Notes under the pieces: model-generated
Databases searched by the model: none
What the model saw: only the letters and a program-made list of their open reading frames with translations
Told to the model about the DNA's origin: nothing
In this document: one piece after another, positions 7,485-15,352 of the stretch
Numbering within the stretch: the first letter of the stretch is position 1
Layout of the letters: every line of letters starts with the position of its first letter
Program-made: the position numbers and the translations under genes
Assembly (NCBI GenBank): GCA_022822855.1
Contig: JAJDYG010000007.1
Coordinates: forward strand, 1 to 47,077
Length of the DNA stretch: 47,077 bases
Direction of reading: 5' to 3'
Source of the DNA: Dehalococcoidia bacterium
GTDB taxonomy: Bacteria > Chloroflexota > Dehalococcoidia > Bin125

Positions 7485-8676
7485 GCTCAAGGTCTACGGC
7501 GCGCCCTGGTGCCCCGATTGCCGACGCTCCAAGGCCTTCCTCAGCGAACACCGGATCGACTACGACTGGATCGACATCGACCAGGATCCCGAAGCGCTCG
7601 GCTACGTGGAGCAGCTGCAAAGCGGCGGCCGCTCGATCCCAACCGTCATCCTGCCTCACGGCGGCATGCTGATCGAACCGAGCGACCAGGAGCTGGCCCA
7701 GGCGTTGGGGGTCCAGGTTCGGCCTCGGCGTCAGTTCTACGACCTCGCCATCATCGGCGGCGGACCGGCTGGACTCGCGGCCTCGATCTACGCCGCCCGC
7801 GAGGGCATCGATACCGTCGTGATCGAACGCTCCGCGCTCGGCGGGCAGGCCGGCCTGACCAACCGGATCGATAACTATCCCGGCTTCCCCGACGGCGTCG
7901 ATGGCGACGACCTCATGTCAAGATTCGTCGCACAGGCTCGGCGCTTCGGCGTCGAGTTGTTAGCGGCAGTTGGCGCGACCGAACTCACTGTGGGCGCTGA
8001 TGTAGAAGCCACGCTGTCCAGCGGCGACCGCGTTGCCGCCCACGCCGCCATCCTCACGCCGGGGAGCACCTATCGACGCCTCGGCGTGCCCGGCGAGGCC
8101 GATCTGATCGGGACCTCCGTCCACTTCTGTTCCACTTGCGACGGGCCGTTCTACGACGGAGCGAAGCAACTCGCCGTGATCGGTGGAGGCAATTCGGCCC
8201 TCGAAGAGGGCCTGTATCTGACCCAGTTCGCCGAGCAGGTGCACATCATCTACCGCGGCGACCAACTCTCTGGCTCGGCAGCGCTGCAGGACAAGGTGCG
8301 CTCGCACCCGCGGATTCAGCTCTCGCCAAACACATCGGTTGGCTCGATGCAGAGCAACGGCAAACTCTCAAGCCTGACCCTCCAATCGCCCGATGGCGAC
8401 TGGCAAACCAGCCCGGACGCTGTCTTCGTCTTCATCGGCTTGCAACCCAATACCGACTTCCTCCGCGGCGTCGTAGCACTGGACGAGCGCGGTTTCATCC
8501 GGACCGACGAGCGCTTTCAGACCAATCTCGAGTCGATCTACGCAGCCGGAGACGCGCGAGCCGGCTCAACCAAGCAACTCGGGGCCGCCGTCGGTGAGGG
8601 CATCACCGCCCTGATGATGACCCGCGAGTACCTGCGCTCCCACCAACACATCCGCACCCCATCGACCGACGACTAG
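7477..8676 (+). CDS. Glutaredoxin-thioredoxin reductase fusion
   Basis: A 399-residue two-domain redox enzyme. Residues 1-78 form a glutaredoxin-like domain with CPDC (Cys12, Cys15) and the cis-Pro phrase RSIPTVIL. Residues about 86-399 form an NADPH-dependent thioredoxin reductase: FAD-binding IIGGGPAGLAASIYAAR, redox pair CSTC (Cys218, Cys221) in HFCSTCDGPFYDG, NADPH-binding IGGGNSALEEG, and a closing YAAGDAR segment. The first Cys pair probably serves as the built-in acceptor of electrons from the reductase. The ATG at 7477 overlaps the GNAT stop by 8 bp. The second residue of the reductase CxxC is Ser instead of the more common Ala (CATC), a minor variation. Confidence 0.9.
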   Translation: MAELKVYGAPWCPDCRRSKAFLSEHRIDYDWIDIDQDPEALGYVEQLQSGGRSIPTVILPHGGMLIEPSDQELAQALGVQVRPRRQFYDLAIIGGGPAGLAASIYAAREGIDTVVIERSALGGQAGLTNRIDNYPGFPDGVDGDDLMSRFVAQARRFGVELLAAVGATELTVGADVEATLSSGDRVAAHAAILTPGSTYRRLGVPGEADLIGTSVHFCSTCDGPFYDGAKQLAVIGGGNSALEEGLYLTQFAEQVHIIYRGDQLSGSAALQDKVRSHPRIQLSPNTSVGSMQSNGKLSSLTLQSPDGDWQTSPDAVFVFIGLQPNTDFLRGVVALDERGFIRTDERFQTNLESIYAAGDARAGSTKQLGAAVGEGITALMMTREYLRSHQHIRTPSTDD

Positions 8677-8760
8677 CCCTCAGCAGGAGCATCCACCCCC
8701 CGCCAGGCCGAAACGGTCCCTCTCGGCAACAACGCCACTCTGCTCCCCCTCCCCTTCTCA

Positions 8761-8781
8761 GTCCCCGATTCATTCGGGGAC
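8761..8781. repeat. Palindromic intergenic repeat, type P3
   Basis: This 21-bp palindrome has arms gtccccga and tcggggac (loop ttcat) and is followed by ccgctc. The same arms and the same ccgctc tail recur at 44856-44876 with a different loop. It sits in the repeat-rich gap between convergent genes. Confidence 0.7.
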
Positions 8782-8806
8782 CCGCTCCCCATTCCCCCTT
8801 CCGATG

Positions 8807-8825
8807 CCCCGTGCTTGACACGGGG
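8807..8825. repeat. Palindromic intergenic repeat, type P2
   Basis: ccccgtgcttgacacgggg is the exact reverse complement of the element at 88-106. Two identical copies more than 8 kb apart, both outside genes, argue for a dispersed family. Confidence 0.7.
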
Positions 8826-9059
8826 CCCAGAGCACCCACCCCCGCCAGGGCAACACCGTCAGTCTCAGCAATGACCCCACCTCTCCCCGCTCCCGTTAAA
8901 CACATCACGCTTCCTCAACTCCGACAGAACGCCTGTCCATATACAATCGAGTCCATCTAACCCAACCGCTCCCGAGAGCGCGACCGAATGACCACCGACC
9001 CAATCAGGACAACCCCAGGACCAATCCAGACGACTGGCGAAAAGCACTCCCGAAGTCTG

Positions 9060-9225
9060 CACGAATCTGAACACCTGGAACCGAAAAACCTTCCAAAGAT
9101 GCGACAAAACTTCGCTTTTCTATACCCCACGAAACCCACGATCCCCAGCAAAACACTGAAGATCGTCGCCATTCACCGCTCAGAAAAAAATTGCCGAAGA
9201 ACCCCAGCCGCCGATCTCCGCTGCC
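9060..9225. repeat. Dispersed intergenic element, copy 1
   Basis: The segment contains cgatccccagcaaaacactg (9139-9158), then agatcgt after one variable base, then a cagaaaaaa tract and ccgaa. All of these recur in the same order at about 44690-44830. The upstream part (acctgg, ccgaaaaacctt) is also similar. The limits are approximate. Neither copy encodes a convincing protein. Confidence 0.6.
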
Positions 9226-9257
9226 GAACCAAAACCCCGCCCGCCGCCGCCCGACGG

Positions 9258-10592
9258 TTAGCGCGAGCCGCCCACCGGCGGCCTGTCGACCAGCGTCCCA
9301 TCGGCGACAAACTCGTCGATTTCCGCCGCAGAGAAGCCCAGCTCCTCGCAGATCTGCCGATTGTCCCCGCCCAACAGCGGCGCCGGACGCATCTCGGGCG
9401 GACCCCAGTCGCTGAAATGGATAGGAAAGCCGCCGTACTCGTAAACGCCGACTCCGGGTTGATCCCACTGGACGATGAATCCCCGGTCTCGCAGGTGCGC
9501 CGACTCGACCAGATCTCCGTTGGTCATCACCGGCAACGCGGTGATCTGAGCGGCCTGCAATCGGCCGGCCAACTCGAACCGATCCTGAGGTCGGGTCCAT
9601 TCACCGATCAGAGTGTCCAACTCGTCATGATGTTCATATCGGCCCGCCAACGTTGCGAACCGAAGGTCGTCAAGCCGCTCGTCTCCGACCACGTCCCTGA
9701 ATCGACCCCAGGCCGCGTCGTCCTCGATCGTGATCGCGATCCACATGTCCATCGACTCCCGCGAGTCCGGCCGCTCGTCCCTGCAGCGGTACACGCCCTG
9801 CGGAGCGCAACTGCGCGAGCGATTGCCCCGCGTCGGAGCCTGACCCTGCACCGACGTCTCCAGGATCAGATCGCCCGCCACCGCCGCATAGGTCTGCAAC
9901 TGCGACAGATCGAGGAAGCAACCTCGCCCGCTTTCCTCTCGTTCCCAGAGCGCGGCCAGCACCGCGAACGCGCCGTGCAGACCGCCGATCGGGTCAGGGA
10001 AGGCGTGACCCATCTTCATCGGTCCGCCCTCGGCGTAGCCCGTCGCCAACGCGCCCCCCGCATGCGCTTCGAGCACCGGCCCGTAGGAGACTCGCTGCCG
10101 GAACGGACCCGTGTGACCGTAACCCGTACACGAGACGGAGATGATCTGCGGATTCCACTCGCTGACGGTCTCGTAGTCGATCCCCAGGCTCTTCGATCCG
10201 CGCGGACTGAAGTTATCGACGATCACATCCGACGCTTCAACCAGCCGCCGCCAGATCCGTTTGCCCGAGTCCGACTTGAGATCGGCGCACAGTCCCCGCT
10301 TGTTGCGGTTGTGTTTGTTGAAGATGCCCGCGCGGTTCCACGGCTCAGACCCGGGCTCGCCCTCAGGGAAGACCGAGGCGCGCAACGTCGGTTCGACCTC
10401 CTCGCCCCGCCGCCAGTCATCGAGCGCCGCGCGAAGCGCCGGATCATCGGGCAGATGTCCGCCGCGCGAGTTGTCCTGTTCCAGCTTGATCACATCCGCG
10501 CCAAGATCGCCCAGCGTCTTCCCCACCAGCGGTCCCGCCCACGCATAGCCGAACTCAACCACGCGAATCCCGGACAGCATGCCCTCAGTCAT
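9258..10592 (-). CDS. CaiB/BaiF CoA-transferase, active-type member of a split pair
   Basis: A 444-residue class III CoA-transferase beginning MTEGMLSGIRVVEFGYAWAG. The catalytic region HAFPDPIGGLHGAF carries Asp200 at the position of the family nucleophile. The later position of this Asp reflects an insertion of about 35 residues after the first Rossmann strands (residues 42-88). Other family segments are FNKHNRNKRG, VDNFSPRG and SCTGYGHTGPF. Its start overlaps by 8 bp the stop of the neighbouring CoA-transferase, which lacks this Asp. The two products probably assemble as a heteromer with one catalytic Asp per pair. It is the last gene of the nine-gene minus-strand series. Substrate unknown. 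Confidence 0.9.
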   Translation of the reverse strand: MTEGMLSGIRVVEFGYAWAGPLVGKTLGDLGADVIKLEQDNSRGGHLPDDPALRAALDDWRRGEEVEPTLRASVFPEGEPGSEPWNRAGIFNKHNRNKRGLCADLKSDSGKRIWRRLVEASDVIVDNFSPRGSKSLGIDYETVSEWNPQIISVSCTGYGHTGPFRQRVSYGPVLEAHAGGALATGYAEGGPMKMGHAFPDPIGGLHGAFAVLAALWEREESGRGCFLDLSQLQTYAAVAGDLILETSVQGQAPTRGNRSRSCAPQGVYRCRDERPDSRESMDMWIAITIEDDAAWGRFRDVVGDERLDDLRFATLAGRYEHHDELDTLIGEWTRPQDRFELAGRLQAAQITALPVMTNGDLVESAHLRDRGFIVQWDQPGVGVYEYGGFPIHFSDWGPPEMRPAPLLGGDNRQICEELGFSAAEIDEFVADGTLVDRPPVGGSR

Positions 10593-11796
10593 CGCCCGCT
10601 CCGCGCAGCGCGATCATGCCCGCCTCGGCAAGCGAAGCAATCTCCTCTTCCCCCAGTCCGGCCCCCTGGAGCACAGCGCGCGTGTGTTCCCCCAGCTCAG
10701 GCGCCGCCCGGAAGCTCTCCGGAGACGACGGCAGAGCGAAGGGCACACCGGGCATCTTCGCGCCGTCGCCCGCGGCCTCTGGATAGGCCCAGAACGCCCG
10801 AGCCTGCAACTGTTCGTCCCCGAGCACCTCGTCCATCGACAGCACCGCGCTCGCCGGGACGTGGAATCCCTGCAGATGCTCAACCACTTCAGTCCGTGTC
10901 CGAGCCATCAGGAACGGCGCGAATCGACCGTCGATCTCCTCAGCCACGTCGAATCGCAATCCGGCCGTCGCGTAGCGAGGATCGTCCGCCATGTCCGGCA
11001 GCTCCAATGCGATGCAAAGGTTCACCCACTGGGCCTGGGTCGGAGCGGCGATACAGACCCAGCCATCCTGTACTTGCATCAGCGAGACCGGATGATGCGC
11101 CTCAGCGTGTCGATTGTTCGCTCGATGCTTGATCCGTCCCTGGTGCGACCACATCACCAGGCTCCACTGGTGCGCAGAGGCCATCACCTCCATCGCTCCC
11201 ACATCGACCAACTGCCCGCGCCCGGTCGCCCGACGAGCATGAAGGGCGGACATCGCCCCGATCGCAGCCCCGATCCCGGCGACATACGACGCCCACGGCC
11301 CGGCGCCTTGCAACGGCTCGCGCAGCGGATCGCCGGTGATGTACAGGTACCCGCTCGCAGCCCAATCGGTCAGGTCCGACGATCGCCAACCCGCCCACGG
11401 CCCCGTCAGGCCGTACGAAGTCGCCGACACGTGGATCAGGGAGGGACGCCCGGAACGAACGCGCCCGTCGAAATCGAGCGCCTCGCCGGCCGGCAGCGTC
11501 GTGATCACCACGTCGCATCGGTCGAGCAATCGTCCCAACACCGACCACCCGGCCTCTGTCGACCAGTCCAGCGCTGCGCCGCGCTTCCACGCCGACAGAT
11601 ACTCGAACGCCGCGCTGCGCTTCGGTTCCCGCGAACTGAGAAGTGGCGGCCGCGATCGCAACGGCGAGCCGCCAGTCGGCTCGACCAGAGTCACCTGGGC
11701 CCCGGCCGTCGCCAACAACCGGGCCGCATACGCGCCCGAGACGTTGTCGCTCAGATCGAGCACGCGCACACTGGACAGGCCGCTCGTTTCTGGCAC
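10585..11796 (-). CDS. CaiB/BaiF CoA-transferase homologue lacking the catalytic Asp, partner subunit
   Basis: A 403-residue class III CoA-transferase homologue with a GTG start (SSVRVLDLSDNVSGAYAARL). At the place of the catalytic Asp the sequence reads GAGPWASYVAGIGAAIG, giving Ser170. The usual N-N-x-x-K-R segment is replaced by EYLSAWKRGAALDW. The fold-defining parts remain (SYGLTGPWAGW, GRGQLVDVGAMEV, LGEHTRAVL). It is most simply a structural or substrate-binding partner of the Asp-containing protein whose gene overlaps by 8 bp. The order (Asp-less first, Asp-bearing second) is the same as in both fused proteins of this window. The patatin gene ends 3 bp upstream. Confidence 0.88.
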   Translation of the reverse strand: MPETSGLSSVRVLDLSDNVSGAYAARLLATAGAQVTLVEPTGGSPLRSRPPLLSSREPKRSAAFEYLSAWKRGAALDWSTEAGWSVLGRLLDRCDVVITTLPAGEALDFDGRVRSGRPSLIHVSATSYGLTGPWAGWRSSDLTDWAASGYLYITGDPLREPLQGAGPWASYVAGIGAAIGAMSALHARRATGRGQLVDVGAMEVMASAHQWSLVMWSHQGRIKHRANNRHAEAHHPVSLMQVQDGWVCIAAPTQAQWVNLCIALELPDMADDPRYATAGLRFDVAEEIDGRFAPFLMARTRTEVVEHLQGFHVPASAVLSMDEVLGDEQLQARAFWAYPEAAGDGAKMPGVPFALPSSPESFRAAPELGEHTRAVLQGAGLGEEEIASLAEAGMIALRGAGDD

Positions 11797-11799
11797 GCG

Positions 11800-12678
11800 C
11801 TAGACCTTCGCCACGGGGACGACCCCCTCATAGACGCCTGGAATCCACTCGCCCTGCGAATCAAGTGCCTGATCGATCATGACCGGGGCAAGCTCCTTCG
11901 CCGCAGCGTAAAGGTCGTCCACATCCTCGAACGACCCAAAGGACAATGCCCGCAGCCCCGGTCGCCAGACCACCGTCGGCACGATCGACCCAAACTGATC
12001 AATCTCCGCCTTCGTCCGTTCCTGCACCGCGATCTCCATCGAGCGGGCCAGCAGATCGACCAGTCCGCGAGGTTGATACGGCGAAGGATGCACCCCAAGG
12101 TCGACCGCGATCGTATGCGTCGCCCCCTGAAGGATCGCCGTCTCAAGGTCCAATCCCGACGACAATCCACCGTCCACGCACCAGTCGCCATCAAGACGCA
12201 CGGGCGGAAACAGGCCGGGCAGCGCGATCGAGGCCATCACCGCCGCCAGCAGTTGACCCGTCGACAGTACGCGCTTGCGGCCGTTGGACAGGCTGGTGGT
12301 GACGATGTGCAACGGAATCTCGGCCGCCGCGATTTCATCGACCGTGACGTGCCGTTTGAAGAGGTCGCGCAGAAATCGGTTCGAGTAAACGGACGTGCCG
12401 CGAGTCAGCAGATTTCGCGTGATCCGTAGGATGTTCCGATGCCAGAGGCGTGTGTCCCGCAGCGCGATCCACAGCTCGGCCAGTCCCTCGATGTCGTGCG
12501 GATGGAACGCCAGGAACGCCCCGTTCACCGCCCCGACCGAGGAGCCGACAATCAAATCCGGACTGACCCCGCGCCGGATGAGTTCTTCAATGAACGGCAC
12601 CTGGACAATGCCCGAAGCCCCGCCGCCGCTCAGGACCAGCGCCAACCGTCGCTCTTCGAAGCCCTGCAGGCTGACCAT
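11800..12678 (-). CDS. Patatin-like phospholipase
   Basis: A 292-residue patatin-family serine lipase, expected to hydrolyse ester bonds of phospholipids or other acyl esters with a Ser-Asp dyad. The oxyanion-hole loop is SGGGASGIVQ, the nucleophile elbow is GSSVG and the catalytic Asp lies in DGDWCVDGGLSSG. The protein has no signal peptide, as is usual for bacterial patatins, which are often cytoplasmic or secreted by other routes. It is placed 13 bp after the epimerase-like gene and 3 bp before a CoA-transferase pair, so its product may feed acyl chains or carboxylates into that pathway. Confidence 0.88.
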   Translation of the reverse strand: MVSLQGFEERRLALVLSGGGASGIVQVPFIEELIRRGVSPDLIVGSSVGAVNGAFLAFHPHDIEGLAELWIALRDTRLWHRNILRITRNLLTRGTSVYSNRFLRDLFKRHVTVDEIAAAEIPLHIVTTSLSNGRKRVLSTGQLLAAVMASIALPGLFPPVRLDGDWCVDGGLSSGLDLETAILQGATHTIAVDLGVHPSPYQPRGLVDLLARSMEIAVQERTKAEIDQFGSIVPTVVWRPGLRALSFGSFEDVDDLYAAAKELAPVMIDQALDSQGEWIPGVYEGVVPVAKV

Positions 12679-12691
12679 ACCGACGCCCGAG

Positions 12692-13126
12692 TTACGTCTG
12701 CGGCCGCCGATCGGGAACGATCTCCGTCAGAATCCCGCCGGCCGTCTTGGGATGGAAGAACGACGCGGTGATCTCATCGATCGGACCGCCGAAGTCGATG
12801 TAGTTCAGGCCGCGCTCCATGAACAGCTTGGTGTCGCCGACCACGTCTGTGGAGCCGTAGCCGAGATGATGGAGGCCGGGGCCGCGTCGTTCGAGGTATC
12901 GGCCGATCCCGCTCTGGTTGTCGTCGGGAAGCAGGATCTCGATCCGGGTCTCGCCCAGGTTGACCTTGACGAAGAAGATCTTGGTGCGCTCCGGAGCGAA
13001 ATAGCCGCCCTTCGGGTAGGGCGTGCGCTCGGTGTCGCGCTCGAGACCGAGCTGATCGACGAGAACCTCCAGAGACTCCTCCAGCGTGTGCGCGACGATG
13101 CCAACGTGATCGAGATAGGTAATCAT
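12692..13126 (-). CDS. VOC-family protein, methylmalonyl-CoA epimerase-like
   Basis: A 144-residue glyoxalase/VOC-fold protein. Metal ligands expected for methylmalonyl-CoA epimerases are visible: His7 in YLDHVGIVA, a Glu in ETRIEILLP, His in GLHHLGY, and the last Glu in the C-terminal HPKTAGGILTEIV, which closely matches the epimerase signature HPKSTGGVLxELV. The start at 13126 follows GGGAG with a short spacer; longer forms have no similarity. The neighbourhood contains a biotin carboxylase subunit of the acetyl/propionyl-CoA type, which supports a methylmalonyl-CoA role. An alternative is a related VOC enzyme acting on another acyl-CoA. Confidence 0.75.
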   Translation of the reverse strand: MITYLDHVGIVAHTLEESLEVLVDQLGLERDTERTPYPKGGYFAPERTKIFFVKVNLGETRIEILLPDDNQSGIGRYLERRGPGLHHLGYGSTDVVGDTKLFMERGLNYIDFGGPIDEITASFFHPKTAGGILTEIVPDRRPQT

Positions 13127-13184
13127 GCCCGCTCCCAGTTGCTTGCGGTTGGTGCGTCGACCGCTGGCGTCAAGATAATCGACC

Positions 13185-14555
13185 CTACTGGAGTCGACGC
13201 AGCGTCGGCGAGAACGTCCCGAACAGGGCCAGTACGCCGAGCATCGCGACGGCCACCGCGAAAATCGCCAGGCGCACACCGATCAACTCCGCGGCAATCC
13301 CCAACACGAACACGCCGCCCTGCATCATCGCGAACTGCATCATCAAGACCGACATGGCGCGGCCGCGGTAGGCGGGTTCTGCCTGCTCCTGGATCAACGC
13401 CGAGGCCATCGCCATCCGCCCCGATTGCCCAATCCCCATCAGGATCATGATCGGCAGGCTGAGCCAGATCCAGGGCGAGATCGCGATGCCGAGCGTCGCT
13501 CCGCCGACGAACAGACCCATCAGGATCAGCAGCTTGCCGCGGCCGCTGCGCCTGAGCGACGCGATGATCAACGCCGCGAGGAACGCGCCGATCGCCGAGA
13601 AGGTCATGAACAGCGCCGCCAGCGCCGGACCGGCATTGAATGCGTCCTGCACGAATCCGGGCAGCAGGCCCTGGAACGGCGTGCCGAGCGTGGAGATGAA
13701 GAACGAGAGGAATAGGATCATCCGCAGCACCCGATGACGCGCGATGTAGCGGAAACCGTCGCCGATGTCGCGGAATGCCTCGCGTACTCCACCGCCGCCG
13801 CGACCGGCCTGTGCCGCGACCGTTGGGATCGGGACCATCGTGACCATCGCGAGCGCATAGCAGCCGGCCATCGCGTAGAAGGTCACGCCCGCCCCAGCCG
13901 TCGCCAGCAGCACCCCGCCGATCAACGGCGCTGTGAACTGCATGATGTTCATCGCCGCCGTGTTCAGCGCGACGCCGTTCATGATCCGCTCTCGCGAGAC
14001 GATCTCCGACACCATGGCCTGCCGGGCGGGCACCATCAACGCGACCAGGATCCCTTGCGAAACCGCGGAGATCAGCAGATGCCAGAACTCCAGGATTCCC
14101 AGAATCGCCAGCGTGCCGATCACGAAGGCGTTCAGGAAACCGACGAACTGAAAGACCTGAGTCACGGTCTTCTTCGGGAAGCGATCAGCGAGCACCCCGC
14201 CGTACGGTCCCAGCGCGAGCTGAACCACTCCGCTGACCAGCGCCACCAGCCCAACCGCGGCGTAGGACTCGGTCAGTTCGTAGACGAGGAACGTGCGGAC
14301 AAACATCTGCCCGATCGCGGAGTACATCTGGCCCAGGGTGGAAACGAAGAACCAGCGGAACGCCGGCTCGCGGAACGACTCGAACGTCCGAACGCGGCGT
14401 CCGAAGACCCGCATTGGTGGTTCTGGGCTCGGCGCTGGACGCAGTCCGTTGCCGACAGGCGCTCCGGCCTGGCCGTTGGGTTGGTCGGCGGAAACGTAGG
14501 AATGCTGTCCCGCATGCCGGACGACGGCAGAACTCGACGGCGGCCTAGCCGCCAT
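13185..14555 (-). CDS. MFS transporter (MFS_3/EntS-like)
   Basis: A 456-residue major facilitator with about 12 membrane segments. The cytoplasmic loop 2-3 motif is GPYGGVLADRFPKK, the usual G-x-x-x-D-R-x-x-(R/K) pattern. After ETVSRERIMN-like and PARQAMVSEIV segments, the sequence matches the MFS_3 (EntS-type exporter) branch, which often exports small molecules. The first 47 residues are Pro/Ser/Gly-rich and atypical; an ATG at 14414 (MRVFGRRVRTFESFREPAF) would give a normal N-terminus, while the 14555 start overlaps the preceding gene by 11 bp. Neither has a clear Shine-Dalgarno. Substrate unknown. Confidence 0.82.
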   Translation of the reverse strand: MAARPPSSSAVVRHAGQHSYVSADQPNGQAGAPVGNGLRPAPSPEPPMRVFGRRVRTFESFREPAFRWFFVSTLGQMYSAIGQMFVRTFLVYELTESYAAVGLVALVSGVVQLALGPYGGVLADRFPKKTVTQVFQFVGFLNAFVIGTLAILGILEFWHLLISAVSQGILVALMVPARQAMVSEIVSRERIMNGVALNTAAMNIMQFTAPLIGGVLLATAGAGVTFYAMAGCYALAMVTMVPIPTVAAQAGRGGGGVREAFRDIGDGFRYIARHRVLRMILFLSFFISTLGTPFQGLLPGFVQDAFNAGPALAALFMTFSAIGAFLAALIIASLRRSGRGKLLILMGLFVGGATLGIAISPWIWLSLPIMILMGIGQSGRMAMASALIQEQAEPAYRGRAMSVLMMQFAMMQGGVFVLGIAAELIGVRLAIFAVAVAMLGVLALFGTFSPTLRRLQ

Positions 14556-15336
14556 AGTGCCAGCCGGTATAGAGCGACGTCAGCGGACCCTCATCGATCG
14601 GCAGCGCTTCGCCGTCGAACACGCGGCAGAGCGCCAACACGTGCTCTCCGATCGGAATGAACTGCTGCGCTTCGGCCGCGACCCAGGCGAGAGAATCTTC
14701 CAGCACCGGCGCGCCATGCTCGAGCTGGGGATGCTCGAGCTGCACGTAGCCGACACCGCGCATCTTGTCGGGCGCGGCAAACTCCGCCGAGCGGCCCTCA
14801 ATTTTTGACGGGTCGCTGGGCTGAAGGAACCGAGCCGCCAGATCCATGCCCGACTCGGGCAACAGGCTGACCGTCAGTTGTCGCGTCTCACGGACGTTGC
14901 GCAGCGATGCAGCGTCTCGCTCGAACGAGATACACAGAATCCGGGGCTTGAACGACACCTGCATCACCCAGTCGGCGACCATCGCATTCGGCGTGCCTTC
15001 CGGCGTCACGGTTCCCACGACATAAATCCCGTAAGGCAAATGCTGGAGCGCGGAACGAATCCGCGCGTCCTGTCTTCGCTCGCGGGGCGTCAATGCGCGC
15101 TCTCGGCTCGGTGGCTCGTACTCGATCTCAACCGTTGGCGTGTCGGAACCGAGCAGCAGGTCGATCGCCGCGTTTAACTCCAGCATCCGCAAACCGGCGG
15201 CATCGTCTTCGGGATTGGCGTCGGGGTGGTAAATCCGGGCCAGACGGCGGTAGCGATCGCGGATCGTCTCCCGATCAGCCGTGAGCCCCACACCCAGGAG
15301 CGCCGCTGCATCGGCCGGTGTGCTGGGAATCGGCAT
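14545..15336 (-). CDS. J-domain fused to flavin-reductase-like (FMN-binding split-barrel) domain
   Basis: A 263-residue protein with two parts. Residues about 6-65 look like a DnaJ J-domain: DAAALLGVGLTADRETIRDR, then YRRLARIYHPDANPEDD with the diagnostic HPD. Residues about 90-263 match the flavin reductase-like FMN-binding barrel: LPYGIYVVGTVTPEGTPNAM, WVMQVSFKPRILCISFE and the RNVRETRQLTVSLL segment. The reductase part should bind FMN and use NAD(P)H to supply reduced flavin or reduce a substrate. The J-domain could recruit Hsp70 or only serve as a helical cap. The start has GGGGAGGA upstream. It lies 16 bp after the S9 peptidase gene. The fusion is unusual. Confidence 0.8.
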   Translation of the reverse strand: MPIPSTPADAAALLGVGLTADRETIRDRYRRLARIYHPDANPEDDAAGLRMLELNAAIDLLLGSDTPTVEIEYEPPSRERALTPRERRQDARIRSALQHLPYGIYVVGTVTPEGTPNAMVADWVMQVSFKPRILCISFERDAASLRNVRETRQLTVSLLPESGMDLAARFLQPSDPSKIEGRSAEFAAPDKMRGVGYVQLEHPQLEHGAPVLEDSLAWVAAEAQQFIPIGEHVLALCRVFDGEALPIDEGPLTSLYTGWHYGG

Positions 15337-15352
15337 CGTTCCTCCCCAATCC

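Larger units (their letters stand above)
8677..9257. other. 581-bp convergent intergenic region rich in repeats
   Basis: No gene can be supported between the two convergent stops. The region holds two palindromes (8761-8781 and 8807-8825), an imperfect direct repeat of about 40 bp (near 8695-8732 and 8842-8880, both starting cccgccagg), and a longer A-rich element (about 9060-9225) that recurs at about 44690-44830. An apparent long plus-strand reading frame from 8988 is the shadow of the CoA-transferase genes on the other strand. Confidence 0.6.

Noticed and set aside
8988..12429. Very long plus-strand open frames opposite the CoA-transferase and patatin genes
   Set aside because: They are Arg/Pro/His-rich, match no family and mirror well-supported minus-strand genes; a typical artefact of GC-rich coding DNA.
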